DNA of 64,000 bases from Pyronema omphalodes (Eukaryota > Ascomycota > Pezizomycetes > Pezizales > Pyronemataceae), in contig JAJJXM010000045.1 in assembly GCA_024516155.1 (NCBI GenBank), positions 310,001 through 374,000 on the forward strand. Direction: 5' to 3'. The position numbers and the translations under genes were made by a program. The notes under the pieces are model-generated. The model did no database searches. It was not told where the DNA came from and saw nothing but the letters and a program-made list of their open reading frames with translations. Below are positions 11,295-23,189 of the stretch, one piece after another; position 1 is the stretch's first letter; every line of letters begins with the position of its first letter.

Positions 11295-12757
11295 ATGGCT
11301 CAACACAGCACATCTCATCTGGGTGCGCCCGAAACCATGGGTTTTCACACTCAAAGCGGCCATTCTCAACACGACAACTTTGATACCACTGTCGATGATT
11401 TATTTCCGGGCTACTTTGTACCCGAAGACGACTTTGGCATGGGAACCGGCGTACAATTTAACGATGATTTAGGTTTTGTTATGAACACTCCATATTCATA
11501 CTGTCCCGAGGCACTCCAAAATACTGAGCAGCAGCAAATGACTCCTGGTCATGAGACCTTCATGGTCAATCCCAATCCTCTGACGTTTATGCCGCAGGGG
11601 ATGGGACAGGGCATGAATACTTTACCGATGGGGGTTATGCCAGCTGCGTCTGATGTGCCAAGATTCACCCCAGAAGCCACAATGCATGCGAATCAAGCAT
11701 CCAGTTACATGAATATCGGTATTGCTTCCCCCCACTTCCAAGTAGCTGGCACCAGCACTACTCAGTCCTCAGCCCAAACGCACACTTTTAGAGCGATGAA
11801 TATCAATACTCCTCCGCTCCACACTGAGATGGCTGGAACCAGCATGAGTCCTCCCTCAGCCCAAACACATCACTCTAGACTCGGAAATATCAGCACTCCT
11901 TCCCCCGCGTAGATATGGTGTGCAACAGTATGAGTCCTCCCGCACCCAAAAGGAGATGTTCCAGATCCACTAGTATCAACATGCCTACCTCCGGCGTTCG
12001 ATCGGCTTGCAAACACAAGAAACCGTCCTCGGCCCAGAGCAACACCCCCATACCGATGAAAGTCAACATGCCAACCCCCGGCATTCCATCGGGCAGCCAC
12101 AACAACACTCCGTCCTCATCACAAAACGACACAGCCAAGCCCGTCAATGTCAACCCGCCCACCCCCAGCCATCAAGCAACCCAAACCGGCATTACCCACC
12201 CAACACCAACTTCAAGCAACATTCGCCAGCCTATACTCAACATCAAAATCCTCGGCTTTCTTCTCTCCATCAGCAGTTCCAAGATCGACGCCGAAGCATA
12301 TCCCGTTTTGCAGGCTTTACAAGCCATTACAAAAGACTACGACGTCACACCTCCGACTTCCGCTTTACCGCCCAATGAACTCCCTAAACACAAAAGATCC
12401 ACTTCCATCGAAAAGTTTTGCAAATATCGCGAAATCTTTGACATCTTGATAAAGCACTACCAGAAGCAGCTGTATGAGTTCGAAACGAAGGGCGATAATG
12501 GCAGTTTACATACCTTGATGATGATGGAAGGCAATGCAGGGTTTTTCTCGGATGATGATAGAAAGTTTGGACAGACTTGGGATAAGGCTATGGACGTTGT
12601 TTATTGGGATCATGCATCCCTAGTGGAAAAGGTGATTGAGAGGGGCAATTTATTTGATGAATGGGAGGATATGGAGCGTCAGAGGGATAGAATGGCAGAG
12701 GGGTTGGTTATAGTGTTGAGGGAGCTTCAGAGGGCTTTTCAAAGTGTTAATGTGTAA
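11295..12757 (+). pseudogene. Family 1 protein, copy 1 (one frameshift)
   Basis: ATG at 11,295 is chosen because all three copies begin with an M(A/D)Q(H/Y) start. About 330 residues are low-complexity, rich in Gln, Asn, Pro, Ser, Thr and Met, with repeated INTPPLHTEMAGT-like and SAQTH units. The C-terminal 150 residues form a probably helical domain with DAEAYPVLQALQAITKDYD, FCKYREIFDILIKHYQKQLY, DNGSLHTLMMMEGNAGFF, DRKFGQTWDKAMDVVYW and a basic/acidic coiled tail. A one-base shift near 11,908 creates a stop at 11,910; the second frame opens at 11,915. Without it the protein would be about 485 residues. No signal peptide or membrane helix. Function unknown; the disordered-tail layout recalls regulatory or prion-like proteins, which is inference only. 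Confidence 0.75.
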
Positions 12758-12829
12758 GATGTGGATACGGGATCATACGTAACTTATCTTCTCCGCGTTG
12801 TCATAATAATTCTCACAGATGTTGAATGC

Positions 12830-13731
12830 TTGTATATCTTGATTAGATGCGCATATGAAATTAAAAAAAACTAATAATAAGTCGTTGCCGGTCTATGTAT
12901 ATAGCCCACACCAAAACGGCACCATCAGATAAAGTCACATGGTTTTAGCCCCCCCCCCCCCCCCGTAATGCTATGTATCGCGGTAACGCGGATGTACCTG
13001 GGTGTAGATCTCCTACGAAGACTAACGAAACAGGGAACTTGACGAGAAACCGGGATGCTGCAGTTACGCTAGTTCCCGCTGCAGAGCAACCGCGCAATGC
13101 GACATCTGGAACCGAGACGCGAGTTCTCTCAACGGTCAACAGTTAGCAGTCATGTCGCGGAAATTTCAGTGTTCAACGCTCATTCTTTTGATTAGGTGGC
13201 GGCAGTAATGGAGGGCTAGGGTGGAATATTTACGGTATTGACTTGTATTTTATTCAAGTCCCATATTTTTGATTTTGCACGGGCGACATGGAGGCCCAGA
13301 CGCCAACATGCATCGCGGACACCAATGCGCCAAGGGTTTTACTCGCAAATCGCGGTGAGGCTTCTAGGCTAGCCGGACCCTGCATTTTGTCCGCGACCAG
13401 CGATTGTCCATCAATTCCCAGTTCTCCGTAACGTCACGTTCATCAATCTGTTCGCTACCTTTTTCAACAAAAAAAGATGACTTAAAATCATGGTAATTCG
13501 AGACATTTGTACATGAAATATTTTCACCGTTGCAGTGGCTTTCCATCTATACGTTCCGCTTTTGGGTCACGGTGGAAGAAGCCAATCGGGGAAACTAACA
13601 GCGAATACACCAGACTGCATTCAATGCTGACATACTTATGAATCCCTCCAAACCTATTGCGATAGCTGCGTTATCGTCCACAAGCCCGATTCCAGCAGAT
13701 GATACACCCATCGCGGTCCAATTATCTTCAG
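12830..13731 (+). repeat. R1 intergenic repeat, copy 2 (orphan)
   Basis: Same landmarks as the copy at 9650, including GCTAGCCGGACCCTG at 13,368-13,382. It ends abruptly at 13,731, after AATTATCTTCA, where the other copies continue. It is not followed by a family 1 gene, so it marks a broken or partial module. A poly-C run at 12,950-12,963 may be assembled with the wrong length. Confidence 0.7.
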
Positions 13732-14580
13732 ACCTCCCAACCGTATAGGCAGTTTACCGGGTCAAATAGTAAACCAGGTAAACTGAACTGACAATTCACA
13801 GTTAGTTGGTGCAGTTCTGGTCTCCCGGATACACAGTTGCTTCAGTTTTGAGAGGTGCATAGAGCTAGGTAACAGCAGTGCACTGATCAAACGGACTCGG
13901 TAATTACAATTCGGTCTAACCGCATCGGGAACCAGTGCATGCAGGAATAAATAATGTATTCAACCTCGTTTGAACCCATCGGTGGCAGAGCCTGCCAGTA
14001 CCTCAACCCTCCATATTCTGTCCTGCTGTTTCTAGCAGGGAGGCTATACCTACAAGTGGTGCTGTAGCCTGTATCGGAGGTTCTACTTAGCATCCGTATT
14101 GTGGGGTTTGCTGGTTTTTTCTTTTTATAGTGACAATGAGCTTTCTACATGGCAGGGACCCTAATTGGCAAGGCTATGGTAACTGGCTAGGATAGATTTG
14201 CCACATATGACGCTTTTGATGTTTCGTGGAGCTGGAGGAGTGGCGCCAGAGATGGCCATGTTTCGTTTCATACATTACAACTGGCTGGCGATAGTAGTAC
14301 GAAGAGCAAGCAGGACGAGAGATACAGAGTCAACGGGCAGGAGTTCCTGTTTTTATGTCTTCGAAAAACTAAATTGTGATCTTTGCTGACATTTCTGCGT
14401 TGCCTCTACCGGCTGCAATTATTGAATCTCCATCAATATCCTGAAACCATTCACAGTCTGCAAAATAATCAAAAAAACAGTATCCGTAGGGATAATAAGA
14501 AAATGAAGTCTATAAACAATGACGCAGTCCAGTACCAGCCAAATGTTGGTGAATGCCGAAACAGGCTACTTCAACGCCTT

Positions 14581-15502
14581 TCAAACGGCCCCGTTCATCT
14601 CCTCAACCTGTCTCCGTTCAATATGAAGTTTCAACGTACGACCAAACGACGCAATGATGCGAAACACAAACCTAAAATCATCGTAAACGTCATCAATGGC
14701 GTCGTTAAACGACCTTACCAGAAGCGCATAGAAGTTCCACACAGGACCTGAGCCGGTAATGGTGCGTCCTCCATGGTATTATTCCAATGTTTCGATTTCT
14801 GTAGCACCTCCATGAAGCAATGAATCATCTCCATTGTAACAACCTTCGGCCCCGGTTGACGAAAGGTCCTCCTGAAGCCATTTAAATATACAATCAACGC
14901 CCCGCGAAAGTCCACTAAAGCATCCAATGAATATCGTTGCTATCGGTTAGGTCATATACCTTGGTAATATCGGCTAAGTGGTAGAGTATGTGCCGGGCTA
15001 CTATTTTTTCGGGGGTTTGCGGAGGTGAGACGAGGTGTCATGTCGGAAATGGGAATAGTAATCCCGTAGAGCTTGGGATTCAATCGGGATGAGTATGTGT
15101 CTGCAGGTTAGGAGCTGAGAGATGTGAACGGATATATCCAACCAGCTGTGCTTCTTCCATGGTGGGTATGCGGTGATGTGGCAGCGGCGACAGCCCATTG
15201 AGACGGTGGTTGACTGTGTATTATGCCCGGGTGTGAGAAGTGTGGCGTCTTTGTTGGGGCGGTTGTCGTTTTTGTCTTCAGTATCCTTGTCCTTCTTCGT
15301 TCGTATCATGCTTGTTGGTCTTAACATTGGTGTCGTTATGATCTTTCTTGTTGTTCTGGTCCTTCTCAGCGTTCTTATTATTATTCTTCATACTATCGTT
15401 ATGTGTGTTATTATTGCTGTTGTTGCTGTTGTTGCTGTGCTTTTTATCCTCCTTCCCCTCTTTATTGCGTGCATCGGTATTATCGTTATTCTTATTATCC
15501 AT
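14581..15502 (-). pseudogene. Family 3b protein, copy in left arm
   Basis: ATG at 15,502, stop TGA at 14,583-14,581. The first 80 residues are Asn/Asp/Lys-rich (MDNKNNDNTDARNKEGKEDK), followed by GCRRCHITAYPPWKKHSWLD, which holds the CxxC motif, and LTCRHILIPIES. Past two one-base indels (about 15,075 and 14,720) come LVDFRGALIVYLNGFRRTF, MEMIHCFMEVLQKSKHWNN and AQVLCGT. The inverted partner at 61,160-62,085 is intact where this copy is broken, and vice versa, so an ancestral frame of about 305 residues is clear. The C-terminal part looks helical and is related to the 3a genes. CxxC could bind zinc or form a disulphide, but there is no second pair to decide. Divergently paired with the family 1 gene at 17,955. 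Confidence 0.78.
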
Positions 15503-16179
15503 CGTCGTGATGTCAGGAGACATCTATCCTGATTACGTTGAGATGATGATGGTAAGAAGGTGAGGAGGAAAGCCTTGGACGAAAAAGAAGTAACTGTGGG
15601 GCGTGTGGATATAGCTGTGTGGATATCGGTGTATATCTGTGTCTGTCAGTGTGGCGTCAAAATGTTGGAGAGGAGAGGGATGGAAAGAGAGGGGCAAAAG
15701 TGGAATAACAATTTCATTCACCTAGCTACAATCACCACAGCTAACTTCCAAGCGGGTGTACATCGTAGCAGAGATAGTGATCGGGATGGGCGACTGATGG
15801 CTAGCCCCGTACAGCAATGAAATGTCGTCATTGCAAATGCATCCTAAACTGTCGGGACCCCGGCCAATAACCACTATATACAGGTCATTATCATACCTAG
15901 GGCATTGGAGATAAGTCTCATTGTATATTTCCTGGACTACTAGGAATGAAATATTTTAAATATTCCCCCGTAAATATTGCATACTCGAATTAGAAAATTC
16001 GTTGTGCACAGGGCTTAACGACATACCGACGAGAAGGATACAAATGGACTATCTGGGTCAGGGGGCGTGCTGCTACCTGACACAACGAAGACCGCTCCGG
16101 GGCGTTGCCGGTAACTGTTAACGTAACACTCGACAGTTAGCAATGTAAAATAATTCAGCTATCTTCGGCCATAACCCTA
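15503..16179. other. 5' flank of the 3b gene
   Basis: Non-coding leader and upstream sequence of the 3b gene, mirrored at 60,470-61,159. It includes ATTACGTTGAGATGATG and CTAGCTACAATCACCACAGC stretches shared by both arms. No separate gene is visible. Confidence 0.5.
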
Positions 16180-17150
16180 CCGTTAGATGTGTGTATGAAA
16201 TAAAATAAAAAAATAAAAAATAGAAAAGCCGTTGCCCTTCTTTGTATATCGCCCAGACCAAGACGACACCATCAGATAAAGTCACATGGTTTCAGAGCCC
16301 CCTCTAATACTATCGCGGTAACGGGCATGTGCCTGGGTGTAAATTTGCTACTTAGACTGACAAAACAGGGAACTTGACGAGAATCAGGGATGCTGTAGTT
16401 ACGCTATTTCGCGCTGCAGTGCAACCGCGCACTACGGTCAACAGTTTGCAGCCATGTCGCGGAAACGTCAGTGGTCCACGGTCATCCTTTGGATGCTGTT
16501 GGGTCAGTTATAGACGGCTGGGGTGGAATATTTCCAGGATTGACTTTGATTCTATACATGTTCCGTACTCTGTGATTTTGCACGCTCTCAATAAGAGAGC
16601 GCGTAATGAAAGCCCACGCCATTGCGCCAAGCGCTTTCACTCGCATATCGCGGTGAGGCTTTTAGGCTAGCCGGACCCTGCATTTTGTCCGTGATAAGCG
16701 ATCGTCGCTCAATTTTCAGTTCTCTGTAACGTCACGTTCATCAAACTGTTCCCTATCTTTTTCAATAAACACAGGTGACTTGCAACCCTGGTAATTTGAG
16801 ACATTTATACTTGAAATATTTTCACCGTTGCAGTGGTTTTCCATCTATACGTTCCGCTTCTGGATCACGGTTCAAGAAGCCAATCGGGGAAACTGACAGA
16901 AAATACACCGGATTGGAATGAATGCTGACATACTCATGAATCCCGCCTAACCTAGCGCAATGGCTGCCTGATCGTCGACCAGCCCGATTACAGCAGATGA
17001 TACACCCATCGCGGTCCAAATATCTTCATGATTTTCATCGTTCTTGTACACAGAATGATTATTTAGTGATGATTGCTATTTCATCGAATATATATACATG
17101 AGAAGTATCTAAACCGTGTCTAAAATTGAAGAACAATCATATTCAACATA
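16180..17150 (+). repeat. R1 intergenic repeat, copy 3
   Basis: Third copy of R1, between the divergent 3b (15,502) and family 1 (17,955) genes. GCTAGCCGGACCCTG is at 16,666-16,680 and the ACGTCACGTTCATCAA stretch at about 16,730. The uninterrupted CCGCCTAACCTAGCGC near 16,948 is the empty counterpart of the hAT insertion site at 59,115 in the other arm. Confidence 0.75.
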
Positions 17151-17349
17151 TCTTCCTTTTCTTCACCCAGTGACATGTCAATTACTTCATGTCATTCTGG
17201 CTTGCACAAAATATATCCTTTCACCGGAAATAGTGCATAACTCTATTCCGTTACAAGACCCACGGTCCCACTCGTTGTACGGACACTTCATAAAGCCTAG
17301 CCTCAACCATGACGTTCTGCCGCAGAACAGAGAAAACTGGCAACAAGGG

Positions 17350-17531
17350 TGTTGAAGGTTGCCTAGAGTCCAGGTGTCTTGGCCGCATTTAGAGCCTACG
17401 TGACTGGCACGTGGAGGTGGAGCTTACACATTTGGTATATCTCCCTCTGTAGACGCGTAGAGCTAGATTACCATCATTCTCAATGAATACACCCTTCCAC
17501 CTCCACCTTCCTCACGCATTCCCGTTTCACT
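17350..17531. mobile_element. 182-bp insertion of unknown type
   Basis: Present here but absent from the matching places in the right arm (near 58,725) and module 1 (near 10,855). Flanked by AAGGG at 17,345-17,349 and 17,532-17,536, which looks like a 5-bp target duplication. It begins TGTTGAAGG and ends GTTTCACT. There are no clear inverted ends, though an internal GGAGGTGGA/TCCACCTCC pair could fold. A small solo LTR or TRIM-like relic is possible. Confidence 0.55.
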
Positions 17532-17954
17532 AAGGGATATCTTTCCTCACCAGGAAACCCTCTGTCCAGGATTGTCCTGCACCATTGAGTTGCATACATT
17601 CATCGTCATTCTTCCTGTCAGCTATACAACGTTATGCCTGCGCCTATACCTGTAGGCTCTCAGTGCCGCCGCAAAAACCAATGGCGTCATTAGGTTTGTC
17701 CTATATTTTCGACTTCCGACCACCGGCTTTGTGTCCGTTACCGCTGGTTATTTAAGAAGAAGATTACCGGCACACCAAGCGCCACAGGAGCAAAACTGAC
17801 AACAAAACCCATAGAAGAACCCCACCCCCCGAATTTGATCACATTGGACATATCCCGGCCAGAATTTCAAAGACACCGTAGTACGTCTTCTATCTCAGCA
17901 CGAAAGGCAGCATAAACCAAGCATCAAAAACTGATTTGTAATAATCCTAGGGCT

Positions 17955-19501
17955 ATGGCTCAACACTACGCCTTTCCTTTGGGAGCACCCAACGCGAACG
18001 GTCACAACACTGCCACCGGGCAGTCTCAACAAGACAGATCCAATAAAACTTTCCTGGATTCCTTTCCTGGATTTCATCTGCCCCAGGAGGACCTCTACAT
18101 AGGCGCAGGTGTCCAATTGAACGATGCCCCCGGCTTCAACACCAACACACACTATGCATATGGTCTTGGATGACTACAGAACATCCAACAGCTACAAATG
18201 GCTCCTGGCAATCAGAGCTTTATTTTCGCCACCAATCCCCAGATGTTTCTGCAGCAGGGAATGGGACAGGTCATGAATACACTGCCCATGGGGTCTTGGC
18301 CAGCTGTGTCTGATGTGCCACGATACACTGCACAAGGCACGACGTCCGAAAGTCAAGCCCCCGGTTTCTTTAATGTCGATATTGGAACCCCCCAGTTGCC
18401 AGTAGCTGGCGCCAGCACCATTCAGTCGTCGGCCGGAATACAAACCTTTAGACCGACCAATATCAACACTCCTCCTCTCCACACGAACATGGCTGGCACC
18501 GGCATCAGTCGTCCCACAGCCCAAAAGCAAACATCTAGACCCGGGACAATCAACACTCCTCCTCCTGTCATGGAAATGGCCCGCAACAACATGGGTCTTC
18601 CCGTAGCCAAAAGGTGACGCCGCAGACCCACTACTATCACCATGCGTACCTCCGGTGTGAGATTTGCCTGCAAGGAAAAGACTCCGCACTCTGCCCATGG
18701 CAAAAGTCCCGTAAAAATGAGAGGCAACATCGATCCCCCCGGCTTCAATTTTGGTGGCTACAGTAGCACACCACCCTCCACCCATGGCAATAATGCCACG
18801 CCTATGTATGGGAACATGGACCCCCCGGGCTTTAATTTCGGTGGCTACAACAAGCCTCCGTCCACAGCCCGAAGAGAAACCCCCATTCCGACGAAGAACC
18901 ACCCGCCCACCCCCAGCGTCAAAGCAGCCGGAACCGGCACTACACCGACACTAGCTGCCAACACAATTGGGAGCTCTAGACGCGACATCAATATCCTGGG
19001 CTTTGTTCTCTCCTTCAGAATGTCCATGATTAACGCCGAAGCATGGCCCGTATTGGAGGCCTTGCAAATAATCACAAAAGACTACGACATAACACTTCCA
19101 ACTACCGCTTTGCACCCTATCGAACGCCCTCAACAAAACAAATGCCACACGGTCAAGAAGCTTTGCAAGTATCGCGAAATATTCGACACTCTGATACAAC
19201 ACTACCAGAAGCAGTTGTATCAGTTCGAAGTGAAGGGCACTCGTGGCAGCTTGCTTTCCCTAATGCAGATGGAAGCGAATGCGGAGTTTTTCTCGGATGA
19301 TGATAAGAAGTTTGGGCAGACTTGGGATAAGGCAATGGATATTGTTTATTGGAATCATCCAGCCCTGATTGCAAGGGTGCTTGCAGGGGCCGTTCGCGTC
19401 AGGAATGGCAGAATATGGAGCGTCATAGCGAGAAAGTGGCGAGGGGGGTGGCTAGAGTATTCACAGAGCTTCAGATTGCTTTTCGAAGGGCTATTGTGTA
19501 A
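17955..19501 (+). pseudogene. Family 1 protein, copy 2 (stops and one frameshift)
   Basis: ATG at 17,955. In-frame stops TGA at 18,171-18,173 and TGA at 18,615-18,617 split an otherwise continuous frame; the second lies at a CGA arginine codon in the inverted partner (AAAAGTAGACGC region), a C-to-T change. A one-base shift near 19,385 alters the C-terminus; correcting the frame ends it at the TAA at 19,499-19,501. Domains match copy 1: disordered N-terminal 330 residues with repeated NINTPPLHTNMAG and DPPGFNFGGY units, then AEAWPVLEALQIITKDYD, LCKYREIFDTLIQHYQKQLY, GTRGSLLSLMQMEANAEFF and FGQTWDKAMDIVYW. The FNFGGY repeats occur only in this copy and the 58-kb copy, not in copy 1. Confidence 0.75.
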
Positions 19502-19916
19502 GGGATGGATAGTGGATCATAGAGGACCTTTTTTGTTTTCATTGTCATAATGTATCTCACAGGTATTTCATGCTTGTATATCCTCTCTTAATGTACTTAT
19601 GACAAGATTCACAGGCAATAAATTCAATTTTGAATACATGCATCCAGGCATGTCTAGCACTTCCAGTATCATTTTGATGGACATTCAGTAAAAATACAGT
19701 CTCATTGGTCTTGATGTATTTTGTTATATCAGCCAGTGAATATTTCCCCATGTGGATACCCAAACCGACGCCCACACATCCCTAACGCGAGCCGCTGAAG
19801 CCTTCAAACCTGTTGTCTCACCCAGTGCCATTACTCGACTACTATGATGCTGTAGCCATGAAATACCGACAAGCCTCACTCCGTGGTTCCTCTGTTTGTA
19901 TAGGTATGCACACGCA

Positions 19917-20138
19917 CTAGACTGGGTTTAGTGCAATGGGCGGGCCTGGGTGTAAGATGTGTTTTGGTACAAGCGTGTGGTGCACAACAATATTGGGCAG
20001 ACTGCGACGAGAATCAGATCCACGGGGTTCCGAGAGCAGAAGAAAACGGAATACAGAGAAATACGTCGTCGAAGCTGCATTGTCGGGCAACATATGTGCG
20101 TGAACAAGCGCAACTGCCGCATTTCGCATCTTTGCCAT
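19917..20138 (-). CDS. Small conserved reading frame (73 residues), coding status uncertain
   Basis: ATG at 20,138. It begins MAKMRNAAVALVHAH and continues LPDNAASTTYF, RSLPNIVVHHTLVPK. The mirror copy at 56,128-56,340 preserves start, length and most residues. Related short blocks recur upstream of other family genes (near 7800, 9870, 13,060 and 16,390), but there the frame is not kept. It lies between family 1 and 3a genes and could be a divergent small gene, an upstream frame, or simply part of a conserved promoter block. No known domain. Confidence 0.3.
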   Translation of the reverse strand: MAKMRNAAVALVHAHMLPDNAASTTYFSVFRFLLLSEPRGSDSRRSLPNIVVHHTLVPKHILHPGPPIALNPV

Positions 20139-21010
20139 TTTTCGCGCTATCCTCGCTTAAGCGATCTGCAACTAGCCGGCGGTGCCCTATACTGAGTCCG
20201 GGAAGCGTGACAGGGAATTGACGCCACAGCACCTGCTCACAGTGCAACGCATCACCGTCGATGTCTCAGGCCTACTTACTCTCTTTGTGTGAAGCTTTTG
20301 TATGTAATGGTAACTTATTGCGGCTCAGACATGTAGTTGTAAAATCGTTCACCTGTTAAGGTGTGTCTCACGGCGATGTTTTTAGTTGACCATTTGGATA
20401 TCACGATACCGTTCATCTAACTGGCTGTGAACCTTCATGCTGAACCGTTACGTTTGGTCGCATGGTATTGTTCAAAGTTCGATACGAATAATGTAACAAG
20501 TGCATACTAACCCATCACTATTATAGCATCAATATCCGGGAGGTCAGTTGACGAAATTTTCACTGTTTCGCATACAAATGTTAAACGTGACACTACTGTT
20601 ATCCCGAAATATAACCGAGGAATCTCGACTTTTCCTATGATGCACTGCTTGTGATGTCACTTTTTTGTGTTCTGTTGCCATGTGACCGTACTTAGAATTT
20701 ATTCCAGGAAAACGGCTTGCAGAATTTCCACTGGACAACGATGGTCCATGCCATAAACTCCGAGGAGGGTCCAGTTTAGATTGTAGTGACTGCTGTTTGA
20801 CACCTTCTCCCTGCACTGTTCCCTGACCTTGCCGACCTTGCACCACCCACGGTACCCACAGCCCAACCCACCACACAGTCGCACACCTCACCACACATAG
20901 CGTCACATATCGTCTTTCCAACTATTCTAACATTTTATCTTCATCACGTCAAAGTCATCAACATCTGGATACAGATCGCCAGAACAAAGAAAAACGACAA
21001 CAAGGAAAGT
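20139..21010 (+). promoter_or_regulatory. Upstream region of the 3a gene
   Basis: Non-coding sequence conserved, inverted, at 55,253-56,127. Shared stretches include GTTGCAGATCGCTTAAGCGA-like sequence (the opposite strand at 20,160), GACCTTGCCGACCTTGCACC and CACCACACATAGCGTCACAT. The first also appears near 22,750 in a diverged copy. Likely promoter and leader of 3a; no defined element can be named. Confidence 0.45.
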
Positions 21011-22121
21011 ATGGCGAAGCATAATATGAATAACGAAAAGCAGGACAAAGAGCATGGGGATGATATGCATGATATCTTAGTCAACAACGATATGAAGGAC
21101 GAGATTAACGACGGCATTGACGACCACATTAATGATCATCAAGATATCCACGATCATTACAATAATAGTTATAATATCAACTGTGACGAAAGAGACGACT
21201 ATAACGACAATGCCGACAATAACAATAATGGCCATGATAACGGCAATGACCACAATAACGGCAATGACCACAGTAACGACAATGACCACAATAACGACAA
21301 TGGCCACAGTAACGACAATGGCCACAGTAACGACAATGACCACAGTAATGACAATGACTACAATTCCCACCACAACAACAATGAGGGCCATCAGGACTAC
21401 TTCGTTCGCGATGATAATGACATCAAAAGCTCAATAGCGATATCCGTAGAATACCCCCCGTCTCCCTTGCTATCAACCGGCTGTTCACGTTGCCGCTTCA
21501 CAGCATTCCCATCCTGGAAGAAGCAGACCTGGTTAAATGTATCCGTTCAAATAGTGCAAATCCTATCGTGCAATCACCCGCGTCTCCCACCACGAGAGTC
21601 GGTAACACTCTACGGAGTCCGCCTGCCCCTTCGCGAAAAAACGGTGGAGTCGCCAACTATTCTTAACTCGCCGAAATCCTCCGGTAGCAAAGGCCTGGCA
21701 TATTCTCTACCAAATCTCGGACCTTACCCGAGAGTACAATCTAACAAACAGCACCAGATACTCAGTGGCAGCTCTAGAGGATTTCCTGTACGCATTGAAG
21801 GTACATTTGAGAGGTTTCAGGAACTTCAATGAACCCGGACCGAAGATGGTTACTATGGACCAGGTCAACTGCTTCATGCATACACTGCAGAAATCGGAAT
21901 ACTGGAACTCAAGTATTGAAGAGGCACCGTTGCCGGCTCAGGTGATTTGCGGTGTGTTCCATGCGCTGTTAGTGAGATCATTTGAGCCCATGACCATGGT
22001 GTTGGACGAGTTCGTCATGGTGTTTCAGGTTTTGAGCTTGTTGTGTAGTGAGTTGGAAGAGTGGATTGATGATAGATGCTTCATGGAGAAGCGAATGAAA
22101 TCTGCTAAGGAGGAAATGTAG
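21011..22121 (+). pseudogene. Family 3a protein, copy in left arm (frameshifts)
   Basis: ATG at 21,011, stop TAG at 22,119-22,121. N-terminal 45 residues are acidic and polar (MAKHNMNNEKQDKEHGDDMH). A tail of HNNDNG/HSNDND repeats encoded by an 18-bp minisatellite follows. Then come STGCSRCRFTAFPSWKKQTW with CxxC and IVQILSCNHPRLPPRESV. After two shifts (about 21,630 and 21,770) the C-terminal domain reads EDFLYALKVHLRGFRNFNEP, MVTMDQVNCFMHTLQKSEYW, APLPAQVICGVFHALLVRSF and MTMVLDEFVMVFQ. The inverted partner (54,177-55,252) keeps the frame where this one shifts, so the ancestral protein was about 365 residues. The C-terminal domain aligns with that of 3b. No signal peptide. Function unknown. 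Confidence 0.78.
21238..21360 (+). repeat. 18-bp minisatellite coding an Asn/Asp/His tail
   Basis: About seven units of AACGACAATGACCACARY-type sequence. Each unit codes six residues (NDNDHN/S), so copy number can change without shifting the frame. A corresponding array lies at 54,915-55,045 in the inverted partner, with a different unit pattern. Confidence 0.85.
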
Positions 22122-23189
22122 TGGATCCATGGCATCACGGTGTTAGCTAACGGTGTTTGGTATCTGTACCGGGGGGGGGGGGGGGTTAACTGGTTTGTTT
22201 TTTTGCCTTCCTGGGGATACTATTTGTTGCATCAATCAACGAGAGTGAAGATGATCTGAAGGGTAATCAGGACCTTTAATACTCGGAGCTGACGGAGGAA
22301 ACGCAGTAGAGAGTAAACAGAACTACCATGCATATCTATACTCATATGTAGACCATGGAAAATAAAACGCCGTCACACTGTGTCGCATATCATTATATCT
22401 CTATCATTCTGAACCCCATTGCGATGCACCAATACATATCGCCGAGTAACAAGTATATACCATTCTGCCTAGAGACTGGTGTCAATGCATCCTTTGCGAT
22501 CTCTGCTATGTTCCGGCATTGTGCATCGAGTTATATTATTACTACGTGGTAACCACTGGCGTTCAGGAAGTGTATATTAGGCACCGATTACATGAGATAA
22601 TCATACTCGAGACATATACACAGTTTCTGTACGAACATGCTCTCCGGCGTGCATTTGGCATGTGGGTTTCGCTATCTGCGGCACTTCGAGATCCACGGTT
22701 CCAGCTAACGGACGCCGTCGTGATGAAGCACCAGCGCTGCATGGGTATCCTAGCTGCAGATCATTTAAGCGAGGCAGATATGTACCGAACTTCGCAGGGT
22801 TCATGGATTAAGCGACTACGCTCGTTCCCGCTACAGGGTTCCAAGCAAGGAATGTATGGTGCCGGCCACTTAGTAGGGCTAGCGCGACAGGGATCCGAGG
22901 CCTCAAAACAACCCCCCGCGCCGACCGTATCTCCTCCTCGCGACGAAAAAAATTATTAATTTTAATGCCCCAACTTTGTAGAATAGACGTCAGAGAACAA
23001 TTCTGGGGCGTCAAAATTTGATTTGGAGGCGTGGTTGTGGAGTAGATAGCGTTTGAAAGTGACCCATGTTTTGGTGGCAGAGGGGACTTTTGAATGCATC
23101 ACTCGCGAGGCTCTATTATGCACGCCATACCCTAATAGGCATAGTATATACCAAATCGAGCGTAGTACAAGCCGAGTGATATAATGATA
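22122..23189. other. 3' flank of 3a and diverged promoter-like sequence
   Basis: 22,122-22,500 is the end of the inverted duplication arm, with a poly-G run near 22,171 that may be mis-sized. From 22,730 to 22,860 a diverged piece of the family upstream block appears (CAGATCATTTAAGCGAGG and a CGTTCCCGCTACAGGG-like stretch). A 146-codon frame (22,519-22,959) covers it but has no recognisable feature. Confidence 0.45.

Larger units (their letters stand above)
13990..22500 (+). repeat. Left arm of a large inverted duplication
   Basis: This interval is matched in reverse order and opposite strand by 53,830-63,590. Matching landmarks are the 3b genes, the R1 repeats, the family 1 genes, the small conserved frames at 19,917 and 56,128, the 3a genes, and non-coding ends (for example ACAGAACTACCATGCATATC near 22,318 and its complement near 53,975). 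Differences are an insertion at 17,350-17,531 here and two hAT-like insertions plus a small deletion in the other arm. Exact limits and identity need an alignment. Confidence 0.85.

Noticed and set aside
15173..15563. Leu/Val-rich plus-strand frames that look like transmembrane proteins
   Set aside because: They are antisense to the 3b Asn/Asp/Lys-rich tail and the frame is not kept in the mirror copy.
17955..19501. Introns as an explanation for the interrupted family 1 frames
   Set aside because: The interruptions are in-frame stops or one- to two-base shifts with aligned sequence on both sides in the other copies, leaving no room for an intron.
22519..22959. 146-codon plus-strand frame
   Set aside because: It overlaps a diverged promoter-like block and has no recognisable domain.
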